Notes under the pieces: model-generated
Seen by the model: only the letters and a program-made list of their open reading frames with translations
What the model was told of the DNA's origin: nothing
The model's database searches: none
Source: Acanthochromis polyacanthus
Taxonomy: Eukaryota; Chordata; Actinopteri; Pomacentridae
Assembly (NCBI RefSeq): GCF_021347895.1
Contig: NC_067113.1
Span: 2,360,467-2,424,466 of the forward strand
Reading direction: 5' to 3'
Length of the DNA: 64,000 bases
In this document: positions 12,151-24,056 of the stretch, in pieces
Layout of the letters: each line of letters starts with the position of its first letter
Position numbering within the stretch: position 1 is the first letter of the stretch
Program-made: the position numbers and the translations under genes

Positions 12151-12633
12151 TAGATAATCACTGCCTTTTAAGCATGAACGATGCATGCAAACAGAAACAC
12201 ATAAACAATAACTTCCACTTGTGATTTAGTTGTCAACTTACTTTTGCACACTTGAAAGTGGGGGCAATTTGACACATGACCTTTTCTGTTAAGCAGCGAA
12301 GTGCATTTGAAGACCATTAAATAAAAGAAAATATTCACTTTGTTTCACACAAACATTGTGTATGTTGTGATTAAAATATTTTTGCTCAATAAAACTTTGA
12401 ATGCTTAAGTTTTACATGTTTTTGCCTTTTCATTAGAGTAAAAGATGTGAATACTGTTTCCACCACAGACAACAACATCAACAGCCCAATGGAAGCAATT
12501 CCGATACATAATGTGCTTTTGATTGCTGATGTGATCCAGCAGCTGAACAGGCTATTTCTCACATATTGACTCATTACTTCCATCTTAACTCAATTCTGTA
12601 ATTCACAAGCAGCCAACCAGATCTGAGTTATTG
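12151..12633. other. unassigned sequence, possible Tc1 flank
   Basis: This contains no recognisable coding block. It may include the outer part of the decayed Tc1 copy upstream of its transposase, but no matching inverted end was found. Confidence 0.35.
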
Positions 12634-12641
12634 GACATTAG

Positions 12642-13329
12642 CAGATGTGGGTAGTAACGAGTTACATTTACACCGTTACATTTACTTGAGTAACTTTCTG
12701 AAAAAAAAAGTACCTCTGAGAGTAGTTTTACTCTGCCATACTTTTTACTCTTACCTGAGAAGATATGCGGAGAAGAAACACTGGGCTACACTCAACTCGT
12801 AACTTTTTTATTTACCACATCAGATATGCTTTATTTTGCCAGAGAGATGGCCCAGTGGATCTACCACATAACTGTGTTTCACCAATCAGATGAAGCAACA
12901 ATAATCACGGAACTCCATTTCACCAAACGTTGCCCTGCAGTCACATGACCACATATGAACTGTGGCAGCATAGCGGCACAAACTCTACACACGTAGCAGA
13001 CAGGGAATGAAAAAAATGGGGGCGTTTCCGAGAAATTTGATCCTGCTTTGAGTCCGACAACATTAGCATAGCATTAGCATGGATATCTTCAGCTTTTATC
13101 TTCTGTTTACGAATACGGACAAAGGGAAGCGTGACGTCAGGCTTGGTAGGTCCACATGATATGTGGGTAACAAACACTTACTCAGTACTTGAGTACTCAC
13201 CAAATACTTTTTTACTGTTATTTGAGTAATTTTTGGAATGACTGCTTTTTACTTCTACTTGAGTGATATTATTTTGAAGTAACGTTACTCTTACTTGAGT
13301 ACAATTTTTGGCTACCCTACCCACCTCTG
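12642..13329. mobile_element. hAT-type MITE with perfect 8-bp TSD
   Basis: Left end CAGATGTGGGTAG and right end CTACCCACCTCTG form a 13-bp inverted repeat with one mismatch, starting with the CAG typical of hAT ends. GACATTAG is duplicated exactly at 12634-12641 and 13330-13337. Subterminal regions on both sides are full of short ACTTGAGTA/GAGTAACTTT motifs in both orientations, the usual transposase-binding arrangement in hAT MITEs. It is 688 bp long and has no transposase ORF. The minus-strand frame at 12941-13177 lies inside and has no domain. Confidence 0.93.
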
Positions 13330-13337
13330 GACATTAG

Positions 13338-13706
13338 TTAAAAAATGTTTTCTATACACCCAGATCACTGGAAAATGCTTAACTTTGAGGCCGCAGATCC
13401 ATTCCACACATTTCAATCCTCACAAGTCTCATCACCAGCGAAAGTGTGTATGACTACTTTTCCACGCACATTTGCATCTCACCTAATCCAGCAGATCCAT
13501 ACATATTTAAAAAAAATACTCAGATGGAAAAAATACACTTCAGATATTGTTCATTGTTCATAATCATCTTGACATAATCTCACACCAAACTGACATTAGT
13601 GAACATTTGTGTAGGGATGACACCAATTTCTTTTTGTTCACAAACTAACAGAGAAGTTTATGGAATCTCTGCTCTGAGGTGGAATTATCTGATTATTATA
13701 TGAATA
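13338..13706. other. unassigned sequence
   Basis: No features recognised between the hAT MITE and the Tc1-type MITE. Confidence 0.4.
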
Positions 13707-14074
13707 CACTACCGTTCAAAAGTTTTGGGTCATGCAGACAATTTCATGTCTTCTATGAATACTTACACTTTTATTCATGTGCTAACATAATTGCACAAGG
13801 GTTTTTGAATCATCAGTTAGCCTTTCAACATGATTAGCTAACTCAATGTAGCATTAGAACACAGGAGTGATGGTTGCTGGAAATGTCCTTCTGTACCCCT
13901 ATGTAGCTATTCCATTAAAAATCAGCCATTTCCAGCTAGAATAGTCATTTACCACTTCAACAATGTCTACACTGTATATTTCAATAATTTAATGTTATCT
14001 TCACAGAAAAAAAAACTGATTTCTTTCAAAAATAAGGACATTTCTAAGTGACCACAAACTTTTGAATGGTATAT
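13707..14074. mobile_element. Tc1-type MITE, copy 1
   Basis: Left end CACTACCGTTCAAAAGTTTT and right end ACAAACTTTTGAATGGTAT are inverted copies, next to TA (13705-13706 on the left). The interior shares long blocks with 27853-28214, including TTCATGTGCTAACATAATTG and TAGAATAGTCATTTACCAC. At 368 bp with no ORF it is a non-autonomous derivative. TA targets and this end sequence fit the Tc1/mariner superfamily. Confidence 0.9.
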
Positions 14075-16310
14075 ACATATATTCATGTTTTTGTTTTTTT
14101 CCCTTGCCTTACAGAGTTAAAATTCAGCCATTCAGCCTGAGTGAGCAGCTTCAGAACTAACTAACATCCATATGTAACTCATATGGTTAGTTATGCTATG
14201 TTGCTGTCCTATGTTCTCTCCATGCCAATGGAGGGAAACACAATCCATAGCTATATGTTAGTTCAGAGTCAGTGCGTCTTTAAAAGCACTTGAATTCAAT
14301 GGAATGAAACGAATGCATAGAAGTGACTCACTGGATCTGAGTCACCAGCTTAGAAAAATATTTGTTTCATGCATAACAGAGCTAGTGTGCTGCAAAAATA
14401 GGTACTCACTGAATGCACATCAGTTAATTGAAGACTTTTTGTCTAAAGTCTCTTCAGGTTCACCAGGTACTGTGCATAATTTTAGTATGACAGGCCCCAG
14501 TGGATCTGAACCCACTGAACCAGCAGTAGCATCCTGCCCCAGCCTGGAGCTGCATACTGTGTTCCTATTTATACATAATGCATATAAACACATACAGCTC
14601 ATCACAGAGACACCGATAAACACCGATACTCACATGCCTGTACAGTACATTAGCAGTTTATAATTTTCATCATGCACATGCATAATTCATGTAATTCATG
14701 TGTGGCCAAAAGGGCAAAATTGCCTCAGTAACAGATGGATGCAGTTGCATTATATAAAAGGTTTAAAAAGCTTTTTGTTAGAAAAAACATTCATGTCTCT
14801 TTTGCACAGTATATATGGTTAAATACATTCGAAGCACAAACATCCATTTACTACATTTACAGCATTTCAACTGCATCTCGTGCTTTTCATTTGGCTGAAT
14901 GAAAGCCATGAGATACCAGCTCTGAGCTTTCCCCACCTATTGTCTCTGAGGTGAATGAATAACACTGAGCATACCATTCCACTGATATGTTTGTCTTGTC
15001 TGTGACCCACCTTGAAGCCCCATCATTCCTTTCGTGACACATTCTCCAACAGATTACTCTTTAATCCTTGTACCAATATTGCATAATAACACACTACCTA
15101 TATGCCAATTATCTAGGATCATGATGGACACAGTCACCATCTGGTTGGCATAGCATTAGTCAATCTGTCTGTGATGAAAAGCCAAACCGTTTTTTTAAGC
15201 CGAGCTATTGCAAGCGACACAACACAGTTTGGTAAAGAAATATAGCTAAGAATTCAAAAAACTTAAAACGTTGGAAAATGTGTTTATTTTGATCACATTA
15301 TAAACAGGTTGATGTTTCATTCTTTAAAAAAAGGCACTAAAAACTTCTTTAAGTTGAGTCACATATGACTGTGTCATTCTGCAACGTTGTACATACCTTA
15401 ATCTGTAGTCCTTCATAATTAGTCTAGTGTGATGTGAATTGCACTGCCTCTGTTCTAAAATAAAGGCTGTACATAAGGGAGAGTTCGTAATGACTCTCTT
15501 TACTCAATCCAGAAGCATACCATCTATAACCGATACTATAACTGTTTAGATGTCCAAGGAATAGTGGAAGCTGTATCAATAAATTAATTTTTATTATCAA
15601 TTCAATGATCAATTAAACAGTCAATATTTCTTCTTCCTACGTAATTTATATAGTATCACTTGATGAACAGTGACTTTGTGTTTTGGATCAGTACACTCGA
15701 TACCCTACCTAGCGGCCTCTAAATATCCTGTCATCAGGTTTCCATTAAGTTATGCACCCAGGCCTGCTGTACTGAAACAATATTTAATATGTCTTAGTTC
15801 GTGGCAATTTCATTAAACGCAGCTTTATTTGGGAACACCGCACACGAGGATAATAAAATCTAGAATAATAAAGGTGTTAATATTTGATTTAGACACAAGG
15901 ACCCTTCATAAAACAAAGTCAGATAATTAGGCAATAACACCGGAAATTCCTTAGTGGATACTGTATTTTAGTGGTGCAAACAAGTAAATAAAATGCTCAC
16001 ACTATTTAATGAAATTGCCAAAATCTGTTGCTTTTGGGAACTCCCAGAAACTGTGGTATCCAAGTAGGGTCAGCAGCCAACTCAAACCACAGGGTTTGTA
16101 ACCCAATCTTGCTATTGATAGGAGGTATGAGTTAAGTCCTACAGTAATATTGTTCTTGTCTATGTGTCTTCTAGGTGCTGTGTCACAACGTACATGGTGC
16201 ATATGTTTAAATAAATGTGTTTTCACCAGAAAGTCCAACAACTAATTAAAGCTCTTAAAGCTGTCTCTCAATCCAAATAAATGATAACGCATATGCCCTG
16301 CATTTGTTTC
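14075..16310. other. unassigned sequence
   Basis: No gene or repeat recognised. The 119-codon frame at 14304-14663 has no domain and overlaps a reverse-strand frame, so it is most likely fortuitous. Confidence 0.4.
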
Positions 16311-16339
16311 TCAATGTAGCCCCTAAACATGCAAAAGTA

Positions 16340-16543
16340 CCATCCATCCATCCATCCATTTTCCTCCGCTTATCCGGGGCCGGGTCGCCGGGGCAGCAGG
16401 CGAAGCAGTGCTGAATCCACTTGGACACACCGTTGCTCTGAGGGCAGTGGTTGTCTTTTGGGGCATTTTGCAGTTTGGCTCTTTGGGAAGGGGTGGTAAT
16501 GGCGGTGGTGTAGCAGATGGCACCATCCACCACAGTTTGTGGG
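16340..16543 (-). mobile_element. LINE 3'-end fragment with (GGAT)n tail
   Basis: In reverse orientation it ends with a CCATCCATCCATCC block (GGAT tail) next to TTTTCCTCCGCTTATCCGGG and GGTCGCCGGGGCAGCAG, a very common 3' end of teleost non-LTR retrotransposons. It sits exactly between two copies of a 29-bp direct repeat starting TCAATGTAGCCCC (16311-16339 and 16544-16572, one mismatch), which I take as its target-site duplication. It is only 204 bp long, hence severely 5' truncated. Assignment to the RTE-like group is by the tail only. Confidence 0.7.
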
Positions 16544-16668
16544 TCAATGTAGCCCCAAAACATGCAAAAGTATTTTGTCATATTTGATTCTCAACTCAGC
16601 TAGAATGCATTTAAGATCTAGTTCTGACAGACCACAACCAGGTCTTCAAGATAGCTTAATGTATATTC

Positions 16669-17044
16669 ATCCATTCATCCATCCATCCAATAACCATACA
16701 CCGCTTAATACTGATTAGGGTCGTGAGGGGGCTGGAGCCTATCACAGCTGACTTAGGGTGAAGGCTGGGGACACCCTGGACAGGTTGCCAGTTTATTGCA
16801 GGGCTACATATACAGACAAACAATCACACTCACATTCACAGCTATGGACAATTTAGAATCACCAGTTAATCTCAGCATATTTTTGGACTGTGGGAGGAAG
16901 CCGGAGTACCTGGAGAAAACCCAAGCATGAACAGCGAGAACATGCAAACTCCATGCAGAAAGATCCCAGGAAATCCGGGACGTGAACGAGGAATCTTCTA
17001 GCTGCAAGGTGAAAGTGCTAACCACCAAGCCACTCTGCAGTGCC
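16669..17044 (-). mobile_element. tRNA-derived SINE, (GGAT)n tail
   Basis: Reverse-oriented copy of the same family as 4141-4481. Tail CCATTCATCCATCCATCC at the low-coordinate end, then CACCGCTTAATACTG, GCTGGAGCCTATCACAGCTG, and the head AGTGCTAACCACCAAGCCAC near 17013-17032. The B box is degenerate. The 115-codon minus frame over it is fortuitous. Confidence 0.85.
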
Positions 17045-18440
17045 AGTAGAGCTTCAAACTTAAAAAAATAACACCATATGAAGAAACTAACTAACAAAAC
17101 TATTTCCAGTTCTTGAGTCCGACATTGAGACAATAAGACCTTTAAAATCAATTTGACTGTGTTGCTGTAGCTCCAAGGAACAGGAACTATCCTAAAGCAG
17201 AGCCCTGCAGTGCACTAGTTCTGCTTTGGTTTAAACAACCCTGTGATTTTTCTTCCATCTCGCCTGTATGTCTCTTGTAAAATTTTACTTTACCCAGCTG
17301 GTTGTGTTATATTGGGTTAGGCAGGGCTGGGCTGTCTGCCAGACAGTGATGAAATTACATTGTTAACAGTCATTTTGTCAGCCACTGTGAGCTATACACA
17401 GGTCATAGCCTTTACTTCTCTCACTTTCGGAGATAACATTACACTGGCTCTACCTTGCTCTCGCTGTCGTGCTCTCTCGGTCTCGCTCTGTCGTCGAGGC
17501 AGACACTGAAACCTCGTGAGGGTGACAGTGATTGTGCTTCTGTTTAAAAGGCATTCAACTTGTAACTTTTACTGTTGTCCTCTCCATTTGTGTATCTCTT
17601 TGTCCCACTGACATTAAATTTGCCTTCACCTTTTGCTGCTGTTGTCAGTTTGTTTACCATCTCTTTGTACTTTGTACATTCCCAACCTTTTTTTCACTCT
17701 TTTTTTTTTCTGTCGTGTGATAATATCAGTCTCTCTCTGTCAAAAGTATGGTGATTTATTCAGAAGGGTATCAAATTACCTTATTCACCTGGCCATATTT
17801 TAATTGTATAATGATTATAAATTTCTCTCTCTCTCTCTTAGAACTATTCTTGGCTTTACCTGTAAACAAACTCCAAATGTAACTGCAGCCAATATGTGAT
17901 TACCACTGCATCTATGAAATCTTGACAGACACTAATGCAAATGCAACGTATCTTCAATTAACTTAAAACAAAGTAGTATCTGAGCAGTAATAGATCTAAA
18001 AACAAAGAGCAAGTGGGCAGTTCAGATGGTCCCACACTGTTCAAACACAGGAAGAACGATAAATGATGACAGATATTTTTGGATAATTAAATTGGATGAT
18101 GTGTTTCAAGTGTGCAGGAGTGAGCAGTCTGGATGAAATCCAATTACATGGATGAAAGAAAAGTTCACACAGACATATGATATCTGATGTGGTGGCAATC
18201 TCACTAAATCTATAGTGTCCACATGTTCAAGATACAGAGCAAAAATTTATGGATGGCAATAGTGATGATTTTTCTATGGTACCAGAGGTCACAAAGACTG
18301 ACAATGCACTTTACATTGATATAAGGTGCAACATTTCTTTTTTCATTTTCCAGACATTTGATTGATTCCGTGTGGTATCAATGGTTGGCTTAAAGAATGA
18401 GTAATTCAAGTAGAATTACAACATAACAATGTTCTTCAAA
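17045..18440. other. unassigned sequence
   Basis: No features beyond a short (CT) run at 17825-17840. T-rich frame 17532-17720 has no domain. Confidence 0.4.
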
Positions 18441-18780
18441 GCTGGTGGTTAGCACATTTGCTTTGCAACTCGAAGATGCCTGGTTCGTGTCTCTGCCTTC
18501 GAGGTATCTTTATGCATGCAGTTTGCATGTTCTCCCTGTGCATGCATGGGTTTTCTCCAGGTTCTCTGGCTTCCTCCCACAGTCCAAAAATATGCTGAGG
18601 TTAATTGGTAATTCTAAATTGTCTGTAGGTGTGAATGTAACTGTGATTGTTTGTCTCTCTGTGTAGCCCTGCGATAGACTTGTGACCTGTTCATGGTGTC
18701 CCCAGCCTTCACCCCAAGTCAGCTGGGATAGGCTCCAGCCCCCAACTCTATTGATTACGCGGCATATAGATAATGGGTAT
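18441..18780 (+). mobile_element. tRNA-derived SINE, degenerate copy
   Basis: Body landmarks are conserved: TGGTGGTTAGCACATTTGC, GTTTGCATGTTCTCCCTGTG, TCCTCCCACAGTCCAAAAAT, GTCAGCTGGGATAGGCTCCA. The A-box start and B box (TGGTTCGTGTC) are damaged, and the GGAT tail has decayed to GATAATGGG. The 73-codon frame inside is an accident of the SINE. Confidence 0.8.
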
Positions 18781-20090
18781 ATATAATATTCTACAAGGGC
18801 TTGTGTGTTTATCTATATTTGTCCTCCTTTAAATTTTGTATTAGCCAGATGACAAGCAATGGCAGGTGTTCAACACAGATAGTGCTTGGAGTTCTGCCCA
18901 AACAGTCCTGTACCTTTCACTCAAAATGGCTTCTATAGGGCTCCTCTTCCATAAAGACCTGATTGATGATGTGCTAATGAGTTGGTCATGCTTTCAGTAG
19001 CTATACATAGGTGTAAGGCTCTATACACTATGTCCAATCCACTTATTTTTTAAATTGAATGCGTCTGAATTTGTAGTGCAACAGCAAAGGTTGTGAATTT
19101 TATTAAATTTGCCAGAAAACAAGGTTGTTGCATTGTTGCTGTGGGTTACTGAATGTAGATTAATGGGAGGCATTTGATCCAATTAGAATTAAATGTATAA
19201 CACAATAAAATGTGCAATAAATCAAGGTGTCGGAGGACTTTTATTGTCGTGACAAGTTAAAATGTTGGCAGTAAATTCACAGTTAATAAAAGGTGATGAC
19301 GGGACTGACAGTGAACTGTGTGAATTAACAAAACAAGAATCAAAATCCGTCCTTTTTTGATGTGCAGCTCTGCAATTTCAGTGTGACAGACAGCTGCCCC
19401 TCTGGTGAAGCTCACGTTCAAAGATGAAAACATAGAATATGGACGGTACTCTCAACATAGTTATCTCACAGTAACATTCAAAAGTTTGGACCACTGTCAC
19501 ATCCTTCAGAGCAGCAGTTTATTTTGATCATTAGGATTTTGATCAACACGAGGTTATCCCTGCCTTCTCCTTGTTTCTGTGATTTGTCAAAGTGGCTTCA
19601 ATCTAAGCTGCCTCACTGTCTTTCAGTGAGCAGCAAAAATCATACACAAGTGACAGAATTCTTTCTTTATAAAATAGGTCACCGTGTCCCTGTTTTTCTC
19701 TCAAAAGCCCTTTAGGATTCTTGTCGCTAAAAACTTGTCATCAGTCTTTCCTTCTCTGCCCAGCTCTTAGTGTTCCATGTGACTCTTTGCTCTGCTGACC
19801 TCTCTGCCTGTTTCTGAATGTGCAATCACACTCAACATGAGTACCAAGCAAGCAGAAGTCTTATTTCTCATAATTGGAAACTAAAGAAATTAACTCTCTG
19901 CTTTCTCTGTATCTTTTTTTTTTTTTTTTAAATCTTGTTTAGAATATTTGCCCACAGGATATTTATGGAAACACATACACTCACAAAGATCCCAAGCTGC
20001 ACGCTCCCCTCCACTGCCAAAACAGTGTCACCTTCTGATGTAGAGAGAAGTAAAGTTGCAGCGATCGTAACCTTGAATTACACTATGTGT

Positions 20091-20092
<2 letters not shown>
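18781..20092. other. unassigned sequence
   Basis: No recognised elements. Poly-T run of about 17 bp near 19914-19930. Confidence 0.4.

Positions 20093-20122
<30 letters not shown>
20093..20122. repeat. (GT)15 microsatellite
   Basis: An uninterrupted GT run. It is the first of three GT/CA tracts within 430 bp. Confidence 0.95.
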
Positions 20123-20123
<1 letters not shown>

Positions 20124-20288
20124 GCTATTGTTTTTTAAATTCATATGTGTGAGTGTAGATGATTTATCAGACCAGTAGCTTTAGCAATGTCAGCCCAGAG
20201 ATGATATATGAGTGCTACAAACATAAAAAAGAGAAAACTTCCACACATACACACAAACAAAAGCACACCGCTTACTAGTACAGAAACA

Positions 20289-20290
<2 letters not shown>

Positions 20291-20329
<39 letters not shown>
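20291..20329. repeat. (CA)n microsatellite
   Basis: A 39-bp CA run, opposite in strand sense to the GT run at 20093-20122, with a second CA run 150 bp downstream. Confidence 0.95.
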
Positions 20330-20331
<2 letters not shown>

Positions 20332-20474
20332 CACAGTGCGGTTGTACCTGCAGTGTATTTTATGGGAATAATAAATGAAGTGAATTATTTCTAATTAGGA
20401 GTTCAGTTCATGCACATTAGGCTGTATAACTAATTGCTACTTTGTGCTGCCTCTCACGGCTTTATACAGACAAT

Positions 20475-20480
<6 letters not shown>

Positions 20481-20517
<37 letters not shown>
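20481..20517. repeat. (CA)n microsatellite
   Basis: A 37-bp CA run after TATATA. Confidence 0.95.
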
Positions 20518-20519
<2 letters not shown>

Positions 20520-20830
20520 CCAGTCCCACTGCATCTGCAAACCCAGTGGATCCAACACAAACTCGAGCTCAGTTTAAAGCATGTTGTGTAAAAAGATAAA
20601 CATTGGTAGCATAATTGCATGTTGTTAAATAATCACTTGACAATTATTTTAGGAATTAAATTGTATATGAACATGCAAACAAATGAGCATGGATCTCTTA
20701 CAGTTTTTCTCAACTGATAAGACACTAAATTCCTTTCACTGGACATAGCCACCAACTGACTGCACACATTTCTCAGAAACAGGACACTGCTGTCCAAATT
20801 TTGGACACTATTCATGGTTTGCATACAGTT

Positions 20831-21304
20831 CACAGATAGCAAACTATGGGTGAATCAATGTTGAATCTATGTTGAGACCTAACGTCGAAATTATACAGAA
20901 AGCGCAAGGTTGATAAAATGTTGAGTCAACGTTTGCTTTTCAACCATAAATCACACTTTACCCAGAGAGCAAAAGATGTTAAATCAATGTTGAATTAGGG
21001 TTAAGAAGGTTGAATTGTGGTTACGGTTGAAGACTGATGGTTGGATTAACGTTGATTCAACAACATTTTGTCAACATTGAAGATTGTGTTTAAAAGATAC
21101 CATTGAATCTACATTGTATTTTGGTTTAATTAAAATGTTTGACAGGTCAATGTTTAATTAATGTTGACTCTATGTTTGCAAACATGTAATCTATGTAAGC
21201 AAACGTTGACTCAACATTTTATCAACCTTGCGCTTTCTGTATAATTTCGACGTTAGGTCTCAACATAGATTCAACATTGATTCACACATAGTTTGCTATC
21301 TGCG
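20831..21304. mobile_element. 474-bp long-TIR MITE nested in the transposon
   Basis: The left 106 bp (20831-20936, starting CACAGATAGCAAACTATG and ending CAACGTTTGC) and the right 106 bp (21199-21304) are inverted copies with only about two mismatches. The 262-bp middle is full of short motifs of the TTGAATCAACGTTGA kind. The other copy of the host transposon (26331-27789) lacks this block: it reads CACACAGTTTCCAAAAC where this copy has CATACAGTT, then the insert, then TTTCCAAAAC. That is direct evidence of insertion, with an apparent 2-bp TT duplication. No coding capacity. Superfamily uncertain. Confidence 0.9.
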
Positions 21305-21840
21305 TTTCCAAAACTCTTGCACTTTTTTTTGCAAAAGACTGAACACGCTTTATGCTCATATGAACACACTTTTTAACTCATAGCACACATTTTTCAAAAA
21401 GTGAACACTTGGAAACAGAATTGGGACACTGTTCCAACACTGCTGTCACAATTAAGACACAACAGGTCAAAACTGAAAACACTTTTGCCAATGAACTGCA
21501 CATTATAAAACCTGCTGGGAAATAGCATTAGCTGTTGAGAATGCAATCTGTTGAGGTCAGCAGATGGTTGGGATGGTGGATAAAGTAAATTGTCTCAGGT
21601 TTATTGTGGTTTATTTTACATGGTATGTAAATGTTGTTTGTCACTTCAGTGACATGTCTGTACTGGAACAATACAAGCACTCAGAAATGTTCTGAGAATA
21701 CTGTAAAAATCTAATGCATAATTCTGGTTTACAGGTGCTAGTCAAATTACAGAAAGTGTACATGACTGACTTTTTCTCTGTTTTGTGTGTATTTGTTCCA
21801 GAGAGTTTTTCAGTTGGATTCTGATGATACACATGAATAC

Positions 21841-22190
21841 ATCTGGGATAATGTTAGTTTTCATAGAGAACTATTGATGGTTGGATGGACTCGTTCAATA
21901 TGAACCCCCAAGTTATTGTGGTATTTCTGCCTCCATATTCTCCCTTTCTGAATCCTATAGAAGAATTCTTGTCCACATGGAGGTGGAAGGTATATGAGCA
22001 GCAGCCATACTTTGGGAAAATCTCTTGTAATCAATGGTCTTGGCATGTGGTGATGTTTCTGTTGATGCAGGTCAGGGCTGGATCAGACACACTAGGTCCT
22101 TCTTTCCAGAGAAAACACAGCTTGTGATGTTGATGAGGTCCTGTGGCCTGACCAGACTAAAAGAATTGATGCAGACGTGGTGTAAATATT
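21841..22190 (+). pseudogene. IS630-like transposase, C-terminal fragment
   Basis: Remnant of a DDE transposase of the IS630/Tc1 group. IWDNVSFHRE at 21841-21870 carries the second catalytic Asp. After a frameshift, FLPPYSPFLNPIEEF (about 21925-21968) carries the catalytic Glu, then WRWKVYEQQPYFGK. A further frameshift follows and then LACGDVSVDAGQGWIRHTRSFFP (from 22037). The Asp and Glu motifs lie about 37 codons apart. The N-terminal DNA-binding part and first Asp are missing. It is non-functional. The near-identical reading in the reverse copy at 26931-27290 shows that both derive from one family. Confidence 0.88.
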
Positions 22191-22591
22191 TGCATACTGT
22201 ACTGTGTAAAATACAGTGCTGTTTTTTTTGTCTAACATTATTTTTATTTTGTAATGTACAGCTAAGCACTGCAGTGGCCCTCTCTGATTTATTTAAAGGT
22301 TGCATTTGTGCTTAAGTTGTCATTTTTGAGGACTGTATCATTTTTTTTTACGCTTCATGTGAAAACACAGTGAGAGAGAAATGTTCTGTATTTAGCAGTG
22401 CAGTGTCCTGGTTTTTGCTTGGTGTGTCTTAATTTTGAAAACAACGTTCAGATTTTGACAATAAAGTGTGCTTTTGACACAAGTGTGCAGTGCTTTGTGA
22501 ATTGTGTTCAAATAAAAAAATAGTGTGCAGTGTGTTGGGAAATGTGTGCTATTTTTCAGGAACAGTGTCTTATCAATTCAGAAAAACTGTA

Positions 22592-23696
22592 ATCACATAA
22601 GATAAGGGTCTTCATAATTTTCTTATCTTTAATATTGTTTACTGTTTGTTGAAATTGTAAAAAAATAAAATAAAATTATCTCACTTGGAGGCCTTTCTGT
22701 ATTTATCCACACAATCTGGATTCCTCTCGCTGTCACACACACACAAATGCTCAGAAAACCCTGCGGTTAGAATGTGTCTCTGTGTGTCTGACCTGTTAAA
22801 AGATCTTTTTCTGACATTTACTAGCATCTGGTTTGGCCCTCAGAGCAGAGCTACTTCCTCAGTCTTTTGTTGGTTTATATATGCTTCTATCTGTGTGCAG
22901 TCCATGAATTCACCAGAGAACTGTAAGTCTCTACACTTTAAGATTTTCTGTATTGCAGCAGCCCCAGTAGATGGACTGCAATTACAAAGAAACCCAAAAC
23001 AGATCATTGTGCAGAACTTAAACAGAATCAATGTTAATGAAAATGTGAGCAAAAGTGAAATCTAGCAGCCCTTGCAGACATGTTTTGTTTTTGTTTTTAA
23101 TTTCTGCAACACTGTATCACTGCGAATTGGCTGAAACATTTTGTCATCTCTCCCATGGCTGCTCATTACATTTATACCCATCCCAAAGTTTTGGGAGAAT
23201 CAGATTTTCTTCACCTTAAGATAGGTGACAGCCAGCCACTTTCCACTATTACAACAGAGCTGCAGCCCAGGGAAATTGCTGTAGCAGATAACTCCTGTGC
23301 AGCAGAATAATTGCCAAAAAGCACAGCCTGACTTTCTTGGATATTCATTCAACTTGGCGGCCAATTTTAGAGTGCATTAATGCAGTGTGCACCTCATAAA
23401 TGTGCTAGAGAATCTTCATATACACTGAAACACAGGAAGAGTACAAAATAACATTTAAAAAAAGGTTACAGTAACATATGTAAGCAAATATATTTTCAGC
23501 AATATTTCTAATACTAACCGGGGCTGCAGTCTATGAGTACTATTTCCATTATTAATCACTTCTCTACTAATGGCTCACATTGAAAAAACTAATAAAAACA
23601 GCTGACCAACACACAATCAATTTTATCAACTGGCTTGTGTTCACAAGCAACACTTTAAAACTTTAAAAATATCAGTTAACTGGGAAACACAATATC
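22592..23696. other. unassigned sequence
   Basis: No gene recognised. The 126-codon frame 22685-23065 has no domain, unremarkable composition and an overlapping reverse frame, so it is judged fortuitous. Confidence 0.4.
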
Positions 23697-24056
23697 ATCC
23701 ATGCATTATCTATACACCGCTTAATTCTCTTCATCTTTGGGTCGTGGGGCGCTGAAATATATCCCAGCTGACATAAAGTGAAGGCAGGGGATACCCTGGA
23801 CAGGTCACCAGTCTGTCACAGGGATACATATACAGACAATCACACTCACATTCACACCTGCAGACAATTTAGAGTAATCAATTAACCTCAGCATGTTTTT
23901 GGACTGTGGGAGGAAGCCGGAGTACCAAGAAGAGCCCCATGCATGCACAGGGAGAACATGCAAACTCCATGCAGAAAGATCCTGGGATGGATGGGACGCA
24001 AACAGGGGATCACCTCGCTGCAAGGGGAAGTGCTAACCACCAAACCCACAAGCCAC
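23697..24056 (-). mobile_element. tRNA-derived SINE, reverse copy
   Basis: Reads CATCCATGCATTATCTATAC at its tail, then CACCGCTTAATTC, CCCAGCTGACATAAAGTGAA, CTCAGCATGTTTTTGGACTG, and AAGTGCTAACCACCAAACCC at its head. Same family as 4141-4481. The B box is decayed (GATGGGACGCAAACAG on the plus strand). Confidence 0.82.

Larger units (their letters stand above)
20701..22589 (+). mobile_element. IS630/Tc1-type transposon, copy 1
   Basis: Inverted ends CAGTTTTTCTCAACTGATAA and, at the right, TTATCAATTCAGAAAAACTG, flanked by TA on both sides (20699-20700, 22590-22591). The interior is homologous to 26331-27789 in reverse. It contains the C-terminal transposase remnant (21841-22190) and a 474-bp nested MITE (20831-21304). 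Without the MITE it is about 1.4 kb. A run of GTGT/ACAC-spaced motifs (repeated ACAC, TGAACAC, GGACACT) near both ends may be transposase-binding subterminal repeats. The 5' half of the transposase is not recognisable. Confidence 0.88.

Noticed and set aside
16804..17151. 115-codon minus-strand frame, and similar frames at 18445-18666, 23805-24023, 29803-30189, 35627-35894
   Set aside because: These share peptide phrases such as FSRYSGFLPQSKNMLRL only because they are the same SINE read in the same frame.
22685..23065. 126-codon plus-strand frame
   Set aside because: No motif, overlapping reverse frame, and no flanking splice signals that I trust.
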